64,000 nt of DNA from JACKFB01 sp041389525 (GTDB taxonomy: Bacteria; Myxococcota_A; UBA9042; PHBI01; JACKFB01): assembly GCA_041389525.1 (NCBI GenBank), contig JAWKRR010000022.1, forward strand, positions 39,417 to 103,416, written 5' to 3'. The position numbers and the translations under genes are program-made. The notes under the pieces are model-generated. The model was given only the letters and a program-made list of their open reading frames with translations, did no database searches and was not told where the DNA came from. Below are positions 26,347-33,421 of this stretch, piece after piece. Within the stretch, counting starts at the first letter, position 1. Every line of letters starts with the position of its first letter.

Positions 26347-26945
26347 GCGGTTTGGCGGGCTTTCCACGCGACGAGCTTGTTGGAGCCGACGAAGGCTCCG
26401 ATGGCGAGCACGACCACGAGCAGCGCGGTCAGGCCCGGGGAGAGGCCGAAGGTGCCCGAGAGCGTCGAGACGCCCTGGGCGCCGGAGACGCTGAAGTCCT
26501 CGAGCGCGGGGAAGGCCAGGGCGTAGATGAGGCTGCCCAGCCCTGCGCCGCCCAGGAAAACCAAGGAGTCGCCGCGACCGCTCGCCGCGCCGACCAGGGC
26601 CGTGCCGGGGCACCAGCCGCCCATCACGAAGCCGACGCCGAAGATGAGGCCGCCGGCGATCTGCGGCCAGAGGAAGGTCTCAAGCTGATACCACTGGGTC
26701 AGGTCGACCAGGCCGGCCGTCGACAGGGCCCGCGCGCCGAGCATCGCGACGACGATGGCGCTGAACATGACCTTGAAGACCGCGAAATCCTTGAGGTAGA
26801 AGATGGAGACCAGCTTGCGGCTGCTGCCGAAGCCGCTGCGCTCGAGGAAGAAGCCGAAGGCGACGCCGACCGCGGCCGCGACCAGCAGCGCGCGGCTCGT
26901 GTCCAGGGTGCCTTCGCTATAGAAAGTGCCGAGAAAGGCATCCAT
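26343..26945 (-). CDS. YeeE/YedE-family membrane protein, second half-transporter
   Basis: The start is ATG at 26945, nine or so bases after AAGGAG and overlapping the previous stop as TAATG; a GTG three codons earlier is in frame but lacks that spacing. The 200-residue product has about five membrane segments. It carries the family signature GFGVGFVMGGWCPGTALVGAASGRGD (Cys near residue 110). Members of this family (TsuA is the studied one) take up thiosulfate or other sulfur compounds by passing them along conserved Cys residues. In many bacteria the protein is split into two neighbouring genes, as here, so both should form one transporter. Confidence 0.92.
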   Translation of the reverse strand: MDAFLGTFYSEGTLDTSRALLVAAAVGVAFGFFLERSGFGSSRKLVSIFYLKDFAVFKVMFSAIVVAMLGARALSTAGLVDLTQWYQLETFLWPQIAGGLIFGVGFVMGGWCPGTALVGAASGRGDSLVFLGGAGLGSLIYALAFPALEDFSVSGAQGVSTLSGTFGLSPGLTALLVVVLAIGAFVGSNKLVAWKARQTA

Positions 26946-27496
26946 TAGGTCCACTCCTTCCGGACAAAGTGCGCGGCGCCGAACGCTCCGGCGAAGATGG
27001 CGATCATGAAGGCCCAGCTGCCCGTGAACATCATGGCGCCACCGCTGAGCGCTTGGCCCGACGTGCAGCCCGCGGCGAGGCGGCTGGCGAACCCGACGAG
27101 GCCGCCGCCGACGGCCGCGAGGGTCAGGCGGAGGGCGACGGAGGCGCTAGGGCCGCGCTCGATGACCAGCTTGGTGCGGCGGGCGGCGAAGGCGGAGAGG
27201 AAGCCGCCGAGGATGACGCCGAGGCTCATGAAGACGAGGTAGTTGGCGAGCGGGCTGCCGCCGTCGAACCAGCCGCCGGCGTAGGCGTTGGCCTCCATGG
27301 CGGCGGGGGCGACGACGTGGGCGGCGACGACCGACAGGCGCGCGGGGGTGGCCGCGGCGCCGCGGCCGGTGCCCAGCATCATGTAGGAGGCCAGCAGGGT
27401 CAGGCCGAGGCCGGCGCCGCCGATGTACGGGTTCCAGTAGCGCTGCGCGCCCGGGGTGTCCGGCTGAACGGGCGCGGGGATGGTGGCTGTGGTCAT
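26945..27496 (-). CDS. YeeE/YedE-family membrane protein, first half-transporter
   Basis: The start is ATG at 27496 (MTTATIPAPV), seven bases after GAGGAG; the frame continues upstream to overlap the neighbouring gene without need. The 183-residue product has about four membrane segments. It carries the signature GFASRLAAGCTSGQALSGGAMM, whose Cys pairs with that of the other half in this family. It begins 11 bases after the persulfide dioxygenase stop and its own stop overlaps the start of the second half. The likely cargo is thiosulfate or a related sulfane compound; direction and substrate are inferred from family. Confidence 0.92.
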   Translation of the reverse strand: MTTATIPAPVQPDTPGAQRYWNPYIGGAGLGLTLLASYMMLGTGRGAAATPARLSVVAAHVVAPAAMEANAYAGGWFDGGSPLANYLVFMSLGVILGGFLSAFAARRTKLVIERGPSASVALRLTLAAVGGGLVGFASRLAAGCTSGQALSGGAMMFTGSWAFMIAIFAGAFGAAHFVRKEWT

Positions 27497-27507
27497 CGTG
27501 GGGCTCC

Positions 27508-29556
27508 TCAGCAACCTGCGTTGCGCTTCTTGGTGGCGGGTTTGGGGGCGGGGGCGGCGGGGGCGGCGCGCGGGGCGGTCGTCGGGGGCGCGTAGGTCGC
27601 GGGCGTCGCGGTGATGCCGGCGGGTGCTGCGCCGTCGCCGAGCTCGACCTGGTGGTAGTAGGCCGCGGTGCCGCCGGACAGCACGCGCAGCGACGGGGCC
27701 GCCGCGCCAAGCTGGTTCAGGACCGCGCCTGCCACCGAGAAGGCGACTGAGCCGTCGCGGTCGACGATGACGATGCGGCTACCCGCGGGGAGCGTCGCGA
27801 GGTGCCCGGCGACGGCGCCCGGCTCGAGATTGACGGCGCCCGGGACGTGGTACTCGGCGAACTGCCACGGCGCGCGGACGTCGATGACCGCGTAGAGGCG
27901 CGGGGCGTCCATCAGCGCGGTCGCCAGGGCGTGGGCGTCGATGACCTCGGGCAGCAGCAGCAGGGGCGCCGCCGAGCCGCTGGCGGCCTGGGCTGGCGCG
28001 GCGACGGTGCCCTCGCCGGAGATCACGGGGCGCCCGGCGTCGACCCACGCGTGCAGTCCGCCCTCGAGGCTGCCGATATCGGTGAAGCCCTCGCGCTCGG
28101 CGAGGCCCACCGCCATGCTGCTGCGGTACGCCGAGTTGCACATCAGGACGACCGGCTTGGACTTGTCGAGGGTCTTGCCGAGGCGGTGGTACTGGTCGAC
28201 CGGGATGTTCGCGTAGTTGCCCACGCGCTGCTCGGCGAACTCGCCGGCCGTGCGCACGTCGACGATCATCGGCTCGGCGCCGCGGGCCATGGCCTGCGCG
28301 AGGTCGGCGCCGTCGACCAACTTGCTGGTCCGCACCTCTTGCCCGGCGGCGCGCCACGCGTCGATGCCGCCCTCGACGAACCCGGTGATGCGGTCGTAGC
28401 CGACGCGGCGCAGGCGGAAGGTCGCCTCCTTGACCTCGTCCAGCGTTCCCAGCAGGTACAGGTCCTCGTCGAAGGGCACGACGATGCCGGTCCAGGTGTC
28501 GAGGCGGCCCCGCACGGCGACGTTGATGGAGCCTTTGACGTGGCCGGCGGCGTAGCTGGCTTGGTCGCGCAGGTCCAGCAACCACGCGCCCTGCTTGAGC
28601 GCGGCGGCCACGCGGGCCGGAGTGCGGGCGGGCGGCGTCTGCTGGTCCCAATCCACCACGGGCGGCCCCTCGCGGTTCATCGCGACGTTGTACTTGAAGT
28701 ACTGCGGCGCGACGGGAAGGCCGCTGACCACCTTGGCCACGAAGGGGGCGCGGGCCGTCAACAGCAGGTAAGGATTGGTCTTCTTCTCGGCACCGATGGT
28801 CGAGCTGGTGTCGTCCGACAGGTGCGCGCCGCACAGCGAGCCGGCGCCGTGGCCGGGCAGGACCTTGGTGGCGTCGGGGAGGGTCTTCAGGCGCTGAATC
28901 GAGTCGAAGGCCATGCTGGCGAGGACCGACGGGGTGATCTCGCCGCCGACCAGGTCGGGGCGGCCGATTCCGCCGATGAAGAGCGTGTCGCCGGTCAGGG
29001 CGTAGGCGGGCGACGGGGTGGCGCCGGGCGCGCTGACCAGCACCGTCATGCTGTCGAGGGTGTGCCCGGGCGTGTCCCAGAAGGTGAGCTGCGCGTCGCC
29101 GATGGCCAGCCCGTCGCCGTCTCTCAGGGCGACGTAGGGGAAGGCCGAGTCACTCTTCGCGCTGATGTAGACCTTGGCGCCGAGGCGCTTGGCCAGCTCG
29201 GTGTGCCCGGCCACGAAGTCGGCGTTCGTGTGGGTCAGGATGACCGCGGTGATTCGCACGCCGTGGGCTTCGGCGTCGCGAATGTAGTGGTCCACGTCGC
29301 GCTGCGGGTCGACCACCGCCGCCTCGCCGCCCGACGCGATCAGGTAGCTGAGCTGCGACAGGCAGCCGAGCTCGTACTGGCGCATGAGGAAGTCGCCGTG
29401 GGCCTCCTCGAAGGCGACCTGCGGCGTGGCGGCCTTGTCGCCGTGAGTTGCCGCCTCCGCGTCCGAAGCCGCGAGGGCCGCGGGCGCTGTCAGCAGGGCT
29501 CCCAACAGCCCGAGGGCTGAGGCGAGAGCGGGGAGAGCTCGTGTGTTCGATTTCAT
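27508..29556 (-). CDS. Exported persulfide dioxygenase-like / triple rhodanese fusion
   Basis: The start is ATG at 29556 with GAGG just upstream. The 682-residue product has a signal peptide (MKSNTRALPALASALGLLGALL, cut near 29). A metallo-beta-lactamase domain spans about 45-270. His109, His165 and Asp190 occupy the positions of the three iron ligands of ETHE1-type persulfide dioxygenases. The second His of the H-x-H-x-D-H motif is Asn111 and the sixth position is Phe (HTNADFVAGH), which that iron site may tolerate. Three rhodanese domains follow (about 310-410, 415-515 and 535-640). Only the second has a catalytic Cys (Cys473, LMCNSAYRSS); the others lack it. The protein ends KKRNAGC. Oxidation of glutathione or protein persulfide to sulfite plus sulfur transfer is the likely role, in the periplasm. 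It is first in the operon. Confidence 0.9.
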   Translation of the reverse strand: MKSNTRALPALASALGLLGALLTAPAALAASDAEAATHGDKAATPQVAFEEAHGDFLMRQYELGCLSQLSYLIASGGEAAVVDPQRDVDHYIRDAEAHGVRITAVILTHTNADFVAGHTELAKRLGAKVYISAKSDSAFPYVALRDGDGLAIGDAQLTFWDTPGHTLDSMTVLVSAPGATPSPAYALTGDTLFIGGIGRPDLVGGEITPSVLASMAFDSIQRLKTLPDATKVLPGHGAGSLCGAHLSDDTSSTIGAEKKTNPYLLLTARAPFVAKVVSGLPVAPQYFKYNVAMNREGPPVVDWDQQTPPARTPARVAAALKQGAWLLDLRDQASYAAGHVKGSINVAVRGRLDTWTGIVVPFDEDLYLLGTLDEVKEATFRLRRVGYDRITGFVEGGIDAWRAAGQEVRTSKLVDGADLAQAMARGAEPMIVDVRTAGEFAEQRVGNYANIPVDQYHRLGKTLDKSKPVVLMCNSAYRSSMAVGLAEREGFTDIGSLEGGLHAWVDAGRPVISGEGTVAAPAQAASGSAAPLLLLPEVIDAHALATALMDAPRLYAVIDVRAPWQFAEYHVPGAVNLEPGAVAGHLATLPAGSRIVIVDRDGSVAFSVAGAVLNQLGAAAPSLRVLSGGTAAYYHQVELGDGAAPAGITATPATYAPPTTAPRAAPAAPAPKPATKKRNAGC

Positions 29557-29654
29557 GCGTACCTCGTGGCGTCCCGGTGCGCAGGGGCGTCGCTCGCCCG
29601 CTGAGCAGTTGCTCGGACCCGGCCGCCGGCGAGAGCCGTCGACCCGGTTCGGGC

Positions 29655-29692
29655 AAGATATACTCCTCAGTTGATTAGTCAAGGAGTGTATC
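29655..29692 (-). promoter_or_regulatory. Predicted promoter and operator of the sulfur operon
   Basis: On the minus strand, TTGACT (29682-29677), 16 bases and TATCTT (29660-29655) form a sigma-70-like promoter about 100 bases before the persulfide dioxygenase start. GATATACTCCT (29657-29667) and AGGAGTGTATC (29682-29692) form an inverted repeat with 10 of 11 positions matching and 14 bases between, covering both promoter boxes. TTGA and TCAA inside it add a smaller dyad. This placement suits repression by the ArsR protein; binding itself is not shown. Confidence 0.55.
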
Positions 29693-29782
29693 AAGCGAAC
29701 TCGGCCGACGCGGCACGCACGCACGCTTTTCCTAGCTGGCAGCAGGGGGAACGGCCGCGACCGCCCCCCTGCCCCGCGCCTG

Positions 29783-30250
29783 TTATGGGACAGGCGGTGT
29801 CGTGCTCAGCTCAGGATCGGGATCGTGGCGCACGCTCATCACCCGCACGCGGCGCGGCCCTTTCGGCGTCGGCCACGTGATGCTCTTCCCCTTAGGCATG
29901 CCCAGCAGCGCCGCCCCGATGGGCGCGAGCACCGACACGCGGCCCTTCTCCAGGTCCGACTCGACGGGATAGACCAGCGTGACCTCCCGCTCCTCGCGGG
30001 TGTCCTCGAAGCGGAACACACAGGTCGAGTGCATCCGCACGATGTCCGGCGGGACGGACTCCGCGTCGACGACCGTGGCTCGCGACAGCTCGTCGTCCAG
30101 CGCCTCCGCCAGCGCCGCCTGCGGACCTGACGCGTGTCGCTCGATGAGCCGCAGCAGGCGCTCGTAGTCCACCGTACTGACGGTAATCGCTGGGCTGTTC
30201 GCGGAGCGGCCGTCCTCGCGGGCGGTGGTGGTGGGTCGGGTCTGAGGCAT
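29783..30250 (-). CDS. rnk: Rnk / GreA-GreB C-terminal-like protein
   Basis: The ATG at 30250 follows GAGGGAG. The 155-residue product has a short variable N-terminus, a coiled-coil-like helix pair (TVSTVDYERLLRLIERHA to LSRATVVDAESVPPD), and then the FKBP-like GreA/GreB C-terminal domain. That domain is marked by MHSTCVFRF, REVTLVYPVESDLEKGRVSVLAPIGAALLG and KGKSITWPTPKG. This is the layout of Rnk (regulator of nucleoside diphosphate kinase), an RNA-polymerase-binding factor related to Gre factors but with a shorter helix pair. It sits alone. The symbol reflects family resemblance; a specific role in this organism is not shown. Confidence 0.88.
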   Translation of the reverse strand: MPQTRPTTTAREDGRSANSPAITVSTVDYERLLRLIERHASGPQAALAEALDDELSRATVVDAESVPPDIVRMHSTCVFRFEDTREEREVTLVYPVESDLEKGRVSVLAPIGAALLGMPKGKSITWPTPKGPRRVRVMSVRHDPDPELSTTPPVP

Positions 30251-30749
30251 GGTGGGGCTCCCTCACGCGCAGTGCGTGCGTTGAATCGATTCGACTCCTC
30301 CTCCGCCGGGGCGCCCGTCCAGGGCCGCACACGGTGAGAGGAACCGCCCCGCGCGGAGTGCGCGGGAACCTTCAAGCTAGCTCCCCGCGCGGGCGAGTCA
30401 AGCTCGGGGCAGCCCACCACGACCCGGTCCGCGGCCCCCCCGGCCCCACGCCGAATCTACCGGCACATCCCCGCCCACCGGCGGCAATTCCCCTCGGTTG
30501 ACTCTCCGTCGCCGCGCGATAGCCTACGCCCTCAGTCCCGATATCCCTCGAGTGCTCCGTGACGAGGCGAGCCCGCGTGGCCGCAGCCGACGCGCGTTTG
30601 CGCGCCACCTCGCTCGTGTCGAACGCGAGAATCTCGAGAAAATCCGCCGGGAGGTGTCGATCCGCCCACCCGTCATTCGTCGTCCTCTTGAAGCGGCAGA
30701 CCGCCCTTCGATCACTAGCCCCCATTCGCTTGGGACAGGGAGAGTTCTC
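30251..30749. other. Divergent intergenic region
   Basis: These 499 bases separate the Rnk gene from the VOC/DGPF/sigma cluster. In-frame extension of the VOC gene into it is possible but has no family support. The recognisable item is the ECF-type promoter at 30655-30681. Nothing else was identified. Confidence 0.45.
30655..30681 (+). promoter_or_regulatory. Candidate ECF42-type promoter
   Basis: TGTCGA (30655-30660), a 17-base spacer and CGTC (30678-30681) match the pattern reported for ECF42 sigma factors (TGTCGA at -35, CGA/TC at -10) and lie about 70 bases before the VOC gene. A second TGTCGA at about 30617 has no fitting -10 box. This would let the sigma factor encoded downstream control its own cluster. 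Confidence 0.5.
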
Positions 30750-31511
30750 ATGAGCTACACGCCCGGCACCTTCTGCTGGTACGAGATCACCACCGGCGAC
30801 CCCGCCAAGGCCCGCGCCTTCTACACGCGCGTCCTGGGCTGGGCCATCAACGACGTCGACATGGGGCCCATCGGCTCCTACCCGATGATCCTCAATGGCG
30901 AGACCCCCATCGGCGGGGTCGCGCCCTCCCCCGAAAACACCCCGAGCTTCTGGAACTGCTACATCGCGGTCGCCGACGTGGACGCCTCAGCGGCCGCGGT
31001 GCGCGAGCTCGGCGGCACCATCCACATGGGCCCCGAGGACATCCCGGGCGTGGGCCGCTTCGCCGTCGCCGCCGACCCCCAGGGTGCGGTGCTGACGCTC
31101 TTCAAGTCCGCGAACGCCGAGCCCGAGGACACCGACCGCAGCGAGGGCGGCTTTCACTGGACCGAGCTGTGGGCCAAGGACGTCGACGCCGTCCTCCCCT
31201 TCTACAAGAAGGTGTTCGGCTTCGTCAGCAAGCCCATGGACATGCCGATGGGCACCTACCACGTGCTCGAGAAAGACGGCGTGCCCCGCGGCGGCGCGAT
31301 GACCTCGACCCACGCCGACGCCCCGCCCATGTGGCTGCCCTGGGTGAGCGTCGCCGACTGCGACGCCACCGCCGCCAAGGCCACCGCCGCCGGAGGCAAG
31401 CTGGTCGCCGAGCCCTTCGACGTGCCCGGCATCGGCCGCATGGCCATCGTCATCGACGCGACCGGCGCGGCCATCGGCGTCATCAAGCCCGCCCCCGAGT
31501 CGATGTCCTGA
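30750..31511 (+). CDS. Two-domain VOC (glyoxalase-like) protein
   Basis: The start is ATG at 30750 after GGGAG; the open frame upstream lacks similarity. The 253-residue product has two tandem VOC domains: residues 1-120 (TPGTFCWYEITTGDPAKARAFYTRVLGW) and about 128-250 (GGFHWTELWAKDVDAVLPFYKKVFGF). Each ends in the usual IDATGAAIGV-type strand. This is the group typified by hydroxylase-like two-domain VOC proteins that often lie beside ECF sigma and DGPF genes. It is the first gene of a probable three-gene operon with an ECF-type promoter. The substrate is unknown. Confidence 0.9.
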   Translation: MSYTPGTFCWYEITTGDPAKARAFYTRVLGWAINDVDMGPIGSYPMILNGETPIGGVAPSPENTPSFWNCYIAVADVDASAAAVRELGGTIHMGPEDIPGVGRFAVAADPQGAVLTLFKSANAEPEDTDRSEGGFHWTELWAKDVDAVLPFYKKVFGFVSKPMDMPMGTYHVLEKDGVPRGGAMTSTHADAPPMWLPWVSVADCDATAAKATAAGGKLVAEPFDVPGIGRMAIVIDATGAAIGVIKPAPESMS

Positions 31512-31537
31512 CCCTCTCGATTCCCTAGGCAGAATCT

Positions 31538-31550
31538 CGCGAATTTCGCG
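31538..31550. promoter_or_regulatory. Short perfect palindrome before the DGPF gene
   Basis: CGCGAATTTCGCG has six-base arms around one central base and lies in the 79-base gap between the VOC and DGPF genes. It could be a protein-binding site or chance in GC-rich DNA. Confidence 0.3.
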
Positions 31551-31590
31551 TTCGCCACCCCAGACACGACCCGCTCAAGGAACCCAAATC

Positions 31591-31944
31591 ATGCAGTACA
31601 TGTGCCTCATCTACGCCGACCCCACCATCGCCAAGTCCATGACCCCCGCCGAGATGGGCGCCTACATGGGCGGCTATCGCGACTTCACCGAGTCCATCAA
31701 GACCTCCGGCGCCATGATCGCCGGCGACGCGCTCCAGGGCGTGGAGACGGCGACCTCGGTCCGCGTCCGCGACGGCAAGACCGTGGTCACCGACGGCCCC
31801 TTCGCCGTCACCAAGGAGCACCTCGGCGGCTACTACCTCATCGAGGCGCCCGACCTGGACGCGGCCACGGCCATCGCGGCCCGCATCCCCTCGGCCAAGC
31901 ACGGCACCATCGAGGTGCGGCCCGTCATGGTGTGGGATAAGTAG
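31591..31944 (+). CDS. YciI-like DGPF-domain protein
   Basis: The ATG is at 31591 and the product has 117 residues. It starts MQYMCLIYADPTIAKSMTPAEM and carries the family tag VVTDGPFAVTKEHLGGYYLIEA (DGPF at about residues 68-71), followed by ARIPSAKHGTIEVRPVM. The fold is a ferredoxin-like dimer in relatives. No enzyme activity is established for the group. DGPF genes are the most constant neighbours and regulatory targets of ECF42 sigma factors, and such a sigma gene follows here after 84 bases. It is therefore likely part of a stress or specialised-metabolism response of unknown chemistry. Confidence 0.93.
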   Translation: MQYMCLIYADPTIAKSMTPAEMGAYMGGYRDFTESIKTSGAMIAGDALQGVETATSVRVRDGKTVVTDGPFAVTKEHLGGYYLIEAPDLDAATAIAARIPSAKHGTIEVRPVMVWDK

Positions 31945-31952
31945 CCGCGCAT

Positions 31953-31987
31953 CGCCCGCCCGCGCGCCGTCAGGCCGCGGGCGGGCG
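31953..31987 (+). terminator. Perfect 12-base-pair hairpin between the DGPF and sigma genes
   Basis: CGCCCGCCCGCG (31953-31964) and CGCGGGCGGGCG (31976-31987) are exact inverted copies with an 11-base loop, nine bases after the DGPF stop. It lacks a T run. It may attenuate sigma-factor expression from the shared transcript or protect the upstream message end. Confidence 0.45.
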
Positions 31988-32028
31988 AGCTCGCCGCCGA
32001 AAACGCCCCGCCACTCCCGAGCTCAACC

Positions 32029-33309
32029 ATGCGCGCCGCCGCCGAGGTCGCTGTCGCGGTCGACCGCCTGTACCGCGCCGAATCGGGCCGCATCCTGGCC
32101 TCCCTCATCGCCTCCATCGGCGACTTCCAGCTCGCCCAAGACGTGCTGCAAGAGGCGCTGACCCTCGCCCTGACCCGCTGGGCCGCCGACGGCCTCCCCG
32201 CCAACCCGGCCGCCTGGGTCCACACCGCGGCCCGAAACCGCGCCATCGACCAGCTACGCCGCGGCGCCCGCTTCGCCGAGAAGTCCGCCGCCGTGGCCAC
32301 CCTCGAGCGGCTGCGCGACGAGGAACGCCGGGAGGCCGAGGCCGTGGCCCGCGACGAGGTCCAGACCTTCCCCGATGAGCGCCTGCGCCTCATCTTCACC
32401 TGCTGCCACCCCGCCCTCAGCGGCCCGGCCCAGGTGGCGCTGACCCTGCGCGCCCTGTGCGGCCTGCAGACCGAGGAGATCGCCCGCGCCTTCCTGGTCC
32501 CCGCGACCACCATGGCCCAGCGCCTGGTGCGCGCCAAGGCCAAGATCCGCCAAGCCGGCATCCCCTACCGCGTGCCCGACGCCGACCAGCTCGCCGAGCG
32601 CCTCGACGGCGTCCTGGGCGTCATCTACCTGGTCTTCAACGAGGGCTACCAAGCCTCCGCCGGCGCGCGATTGGTGAGGCGCGACCTGTGTGAAGAGGCC
32701 ATTCGCCTGGGCCGGATGCTCCACCACTTGATGGAATCAACGCCCGAGATCGGCGGCTTGCTGGCCCTGATGCTGCTGCACGACGCGCGGCGCGAGGGGC
32801 GGGCCGACGCGCGCGGGCGCCTGATTTTGCTGGAGCAGCAGGACCGCGCGACCTGGGACCACGCGCAGATCGCCGAGGGGAAGGCCCTGGTCGAGGCGGC
32901 GCTGCGGCGGGGGCGGGTCGGCCCTTACCAGATTCAGGCGGCCATCGCGGCGCTCCACGCGGGGGCGGCGCGGGCGGAGGACACGGACTGGCCACAGATC
33001 GCCGCGCTCTACGGGTTGCTGGGGCGGGTGCAGCCCTCGCCGGTCATCGAGCTGAACCGGGCGGCGGCGGTGGCGATGGCGGAGGGGCCCGATCGCGGGC
33101 TGGCTTTACTCGATGCGCTGCAGCGCGGGGGCGAGCTGGCGGACTACCCGTGGCTGCCGGCGGCGCAGGCGGATTTGCTGCGGCGCGCGGGTCGAACCGA
33201 CGAGGCGCTGGCTGCCTATCGGCGGGCGCTGGCGCTGACGCAGAGCGAGCCGGAGCGGGAGTATTATCGCGAACGCATATGCGAGCTGGGGGGCGGGGCG
33301 TCGGGCTGA
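32029..33309 (+). CDS. ECF42-like sigma factor with TPR-containing C-terminal extension
   Basis: The ATG is at 32029 and the product has 426 residues, more than twice a minimal ECF factor. Region sigma-2 is at about 10-85 (SIGDFQLAQDVLQEALTLAL, WVHTAARNRAIDQLRR). Region sigma-4 is at about 120-180 (LRLIFTCCHPALSGP, LCGLQTEEIARAFLVPATTM). The remaining 240 residues are a helical extension beginning LDGVLGVIYLVFNEGY, with TPR-like repeats near the end (PWLPAAQADLLRRAGRTDEALAAYRRAL). This architecture plus the adjacent DGPF gene is diagnostic of the ECF42 group. In that group no anti-sigma factor is encoded nearby and the extension is needed for activity, as here. The trigger is unknown. Confidence 0.93.
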   Translation: MRAAAEVAVAVDRLYRAESGRILASLIASIGDFQLAQDVLQEALTLALTRWAADGLPANPAAWVHTAARNRAIDQLRRGARFAEKSAAVATLERLRDEERREAEAVARDEVQTFPDERLRLIFTCCHPALSGPAQVALTLRALCGLQTEEIARAFLVPATTMAQRLVRAKAKIRQAGIPYRVPDADQLAERLDGVLGVIYLVFNEGYQASAGARLVRRDLCEEAIRLGRMLHHLMESTPEIGGLLALMLLHDARREGRADARGRLILLEQQDRATWDHAQIAEGKALVEAALRRGRVGPYQIQAAIAALHAGAARAEDTDWPQIAALYGLLGRVQPSPVIELNRAAAVAMAEGPDRGLALLDALQRGGELADYPWLPAAQADLLRRAGRTDEALAAYRRALALTQSEPEREYYRERICELGGGASG

Positions 33310-33421
33310 GCGCGGCGCGGAAAAATCGGCGAGAAAGTTCAACGACGCTGTGCTAGGTCGCGAACAGAACCAGAGAGCCCCAATCCATCGACCGAACTTA
33401 TTCCGCGCGCGGGAGAACACC

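Noticed and set aside
33350..33421. An upstream start for the Kazal lipoprotein
   Set aside because: Using it would put 24 charged residues before the signal peptide; the ATG at 33422 gives a normal lipoprotein signal.
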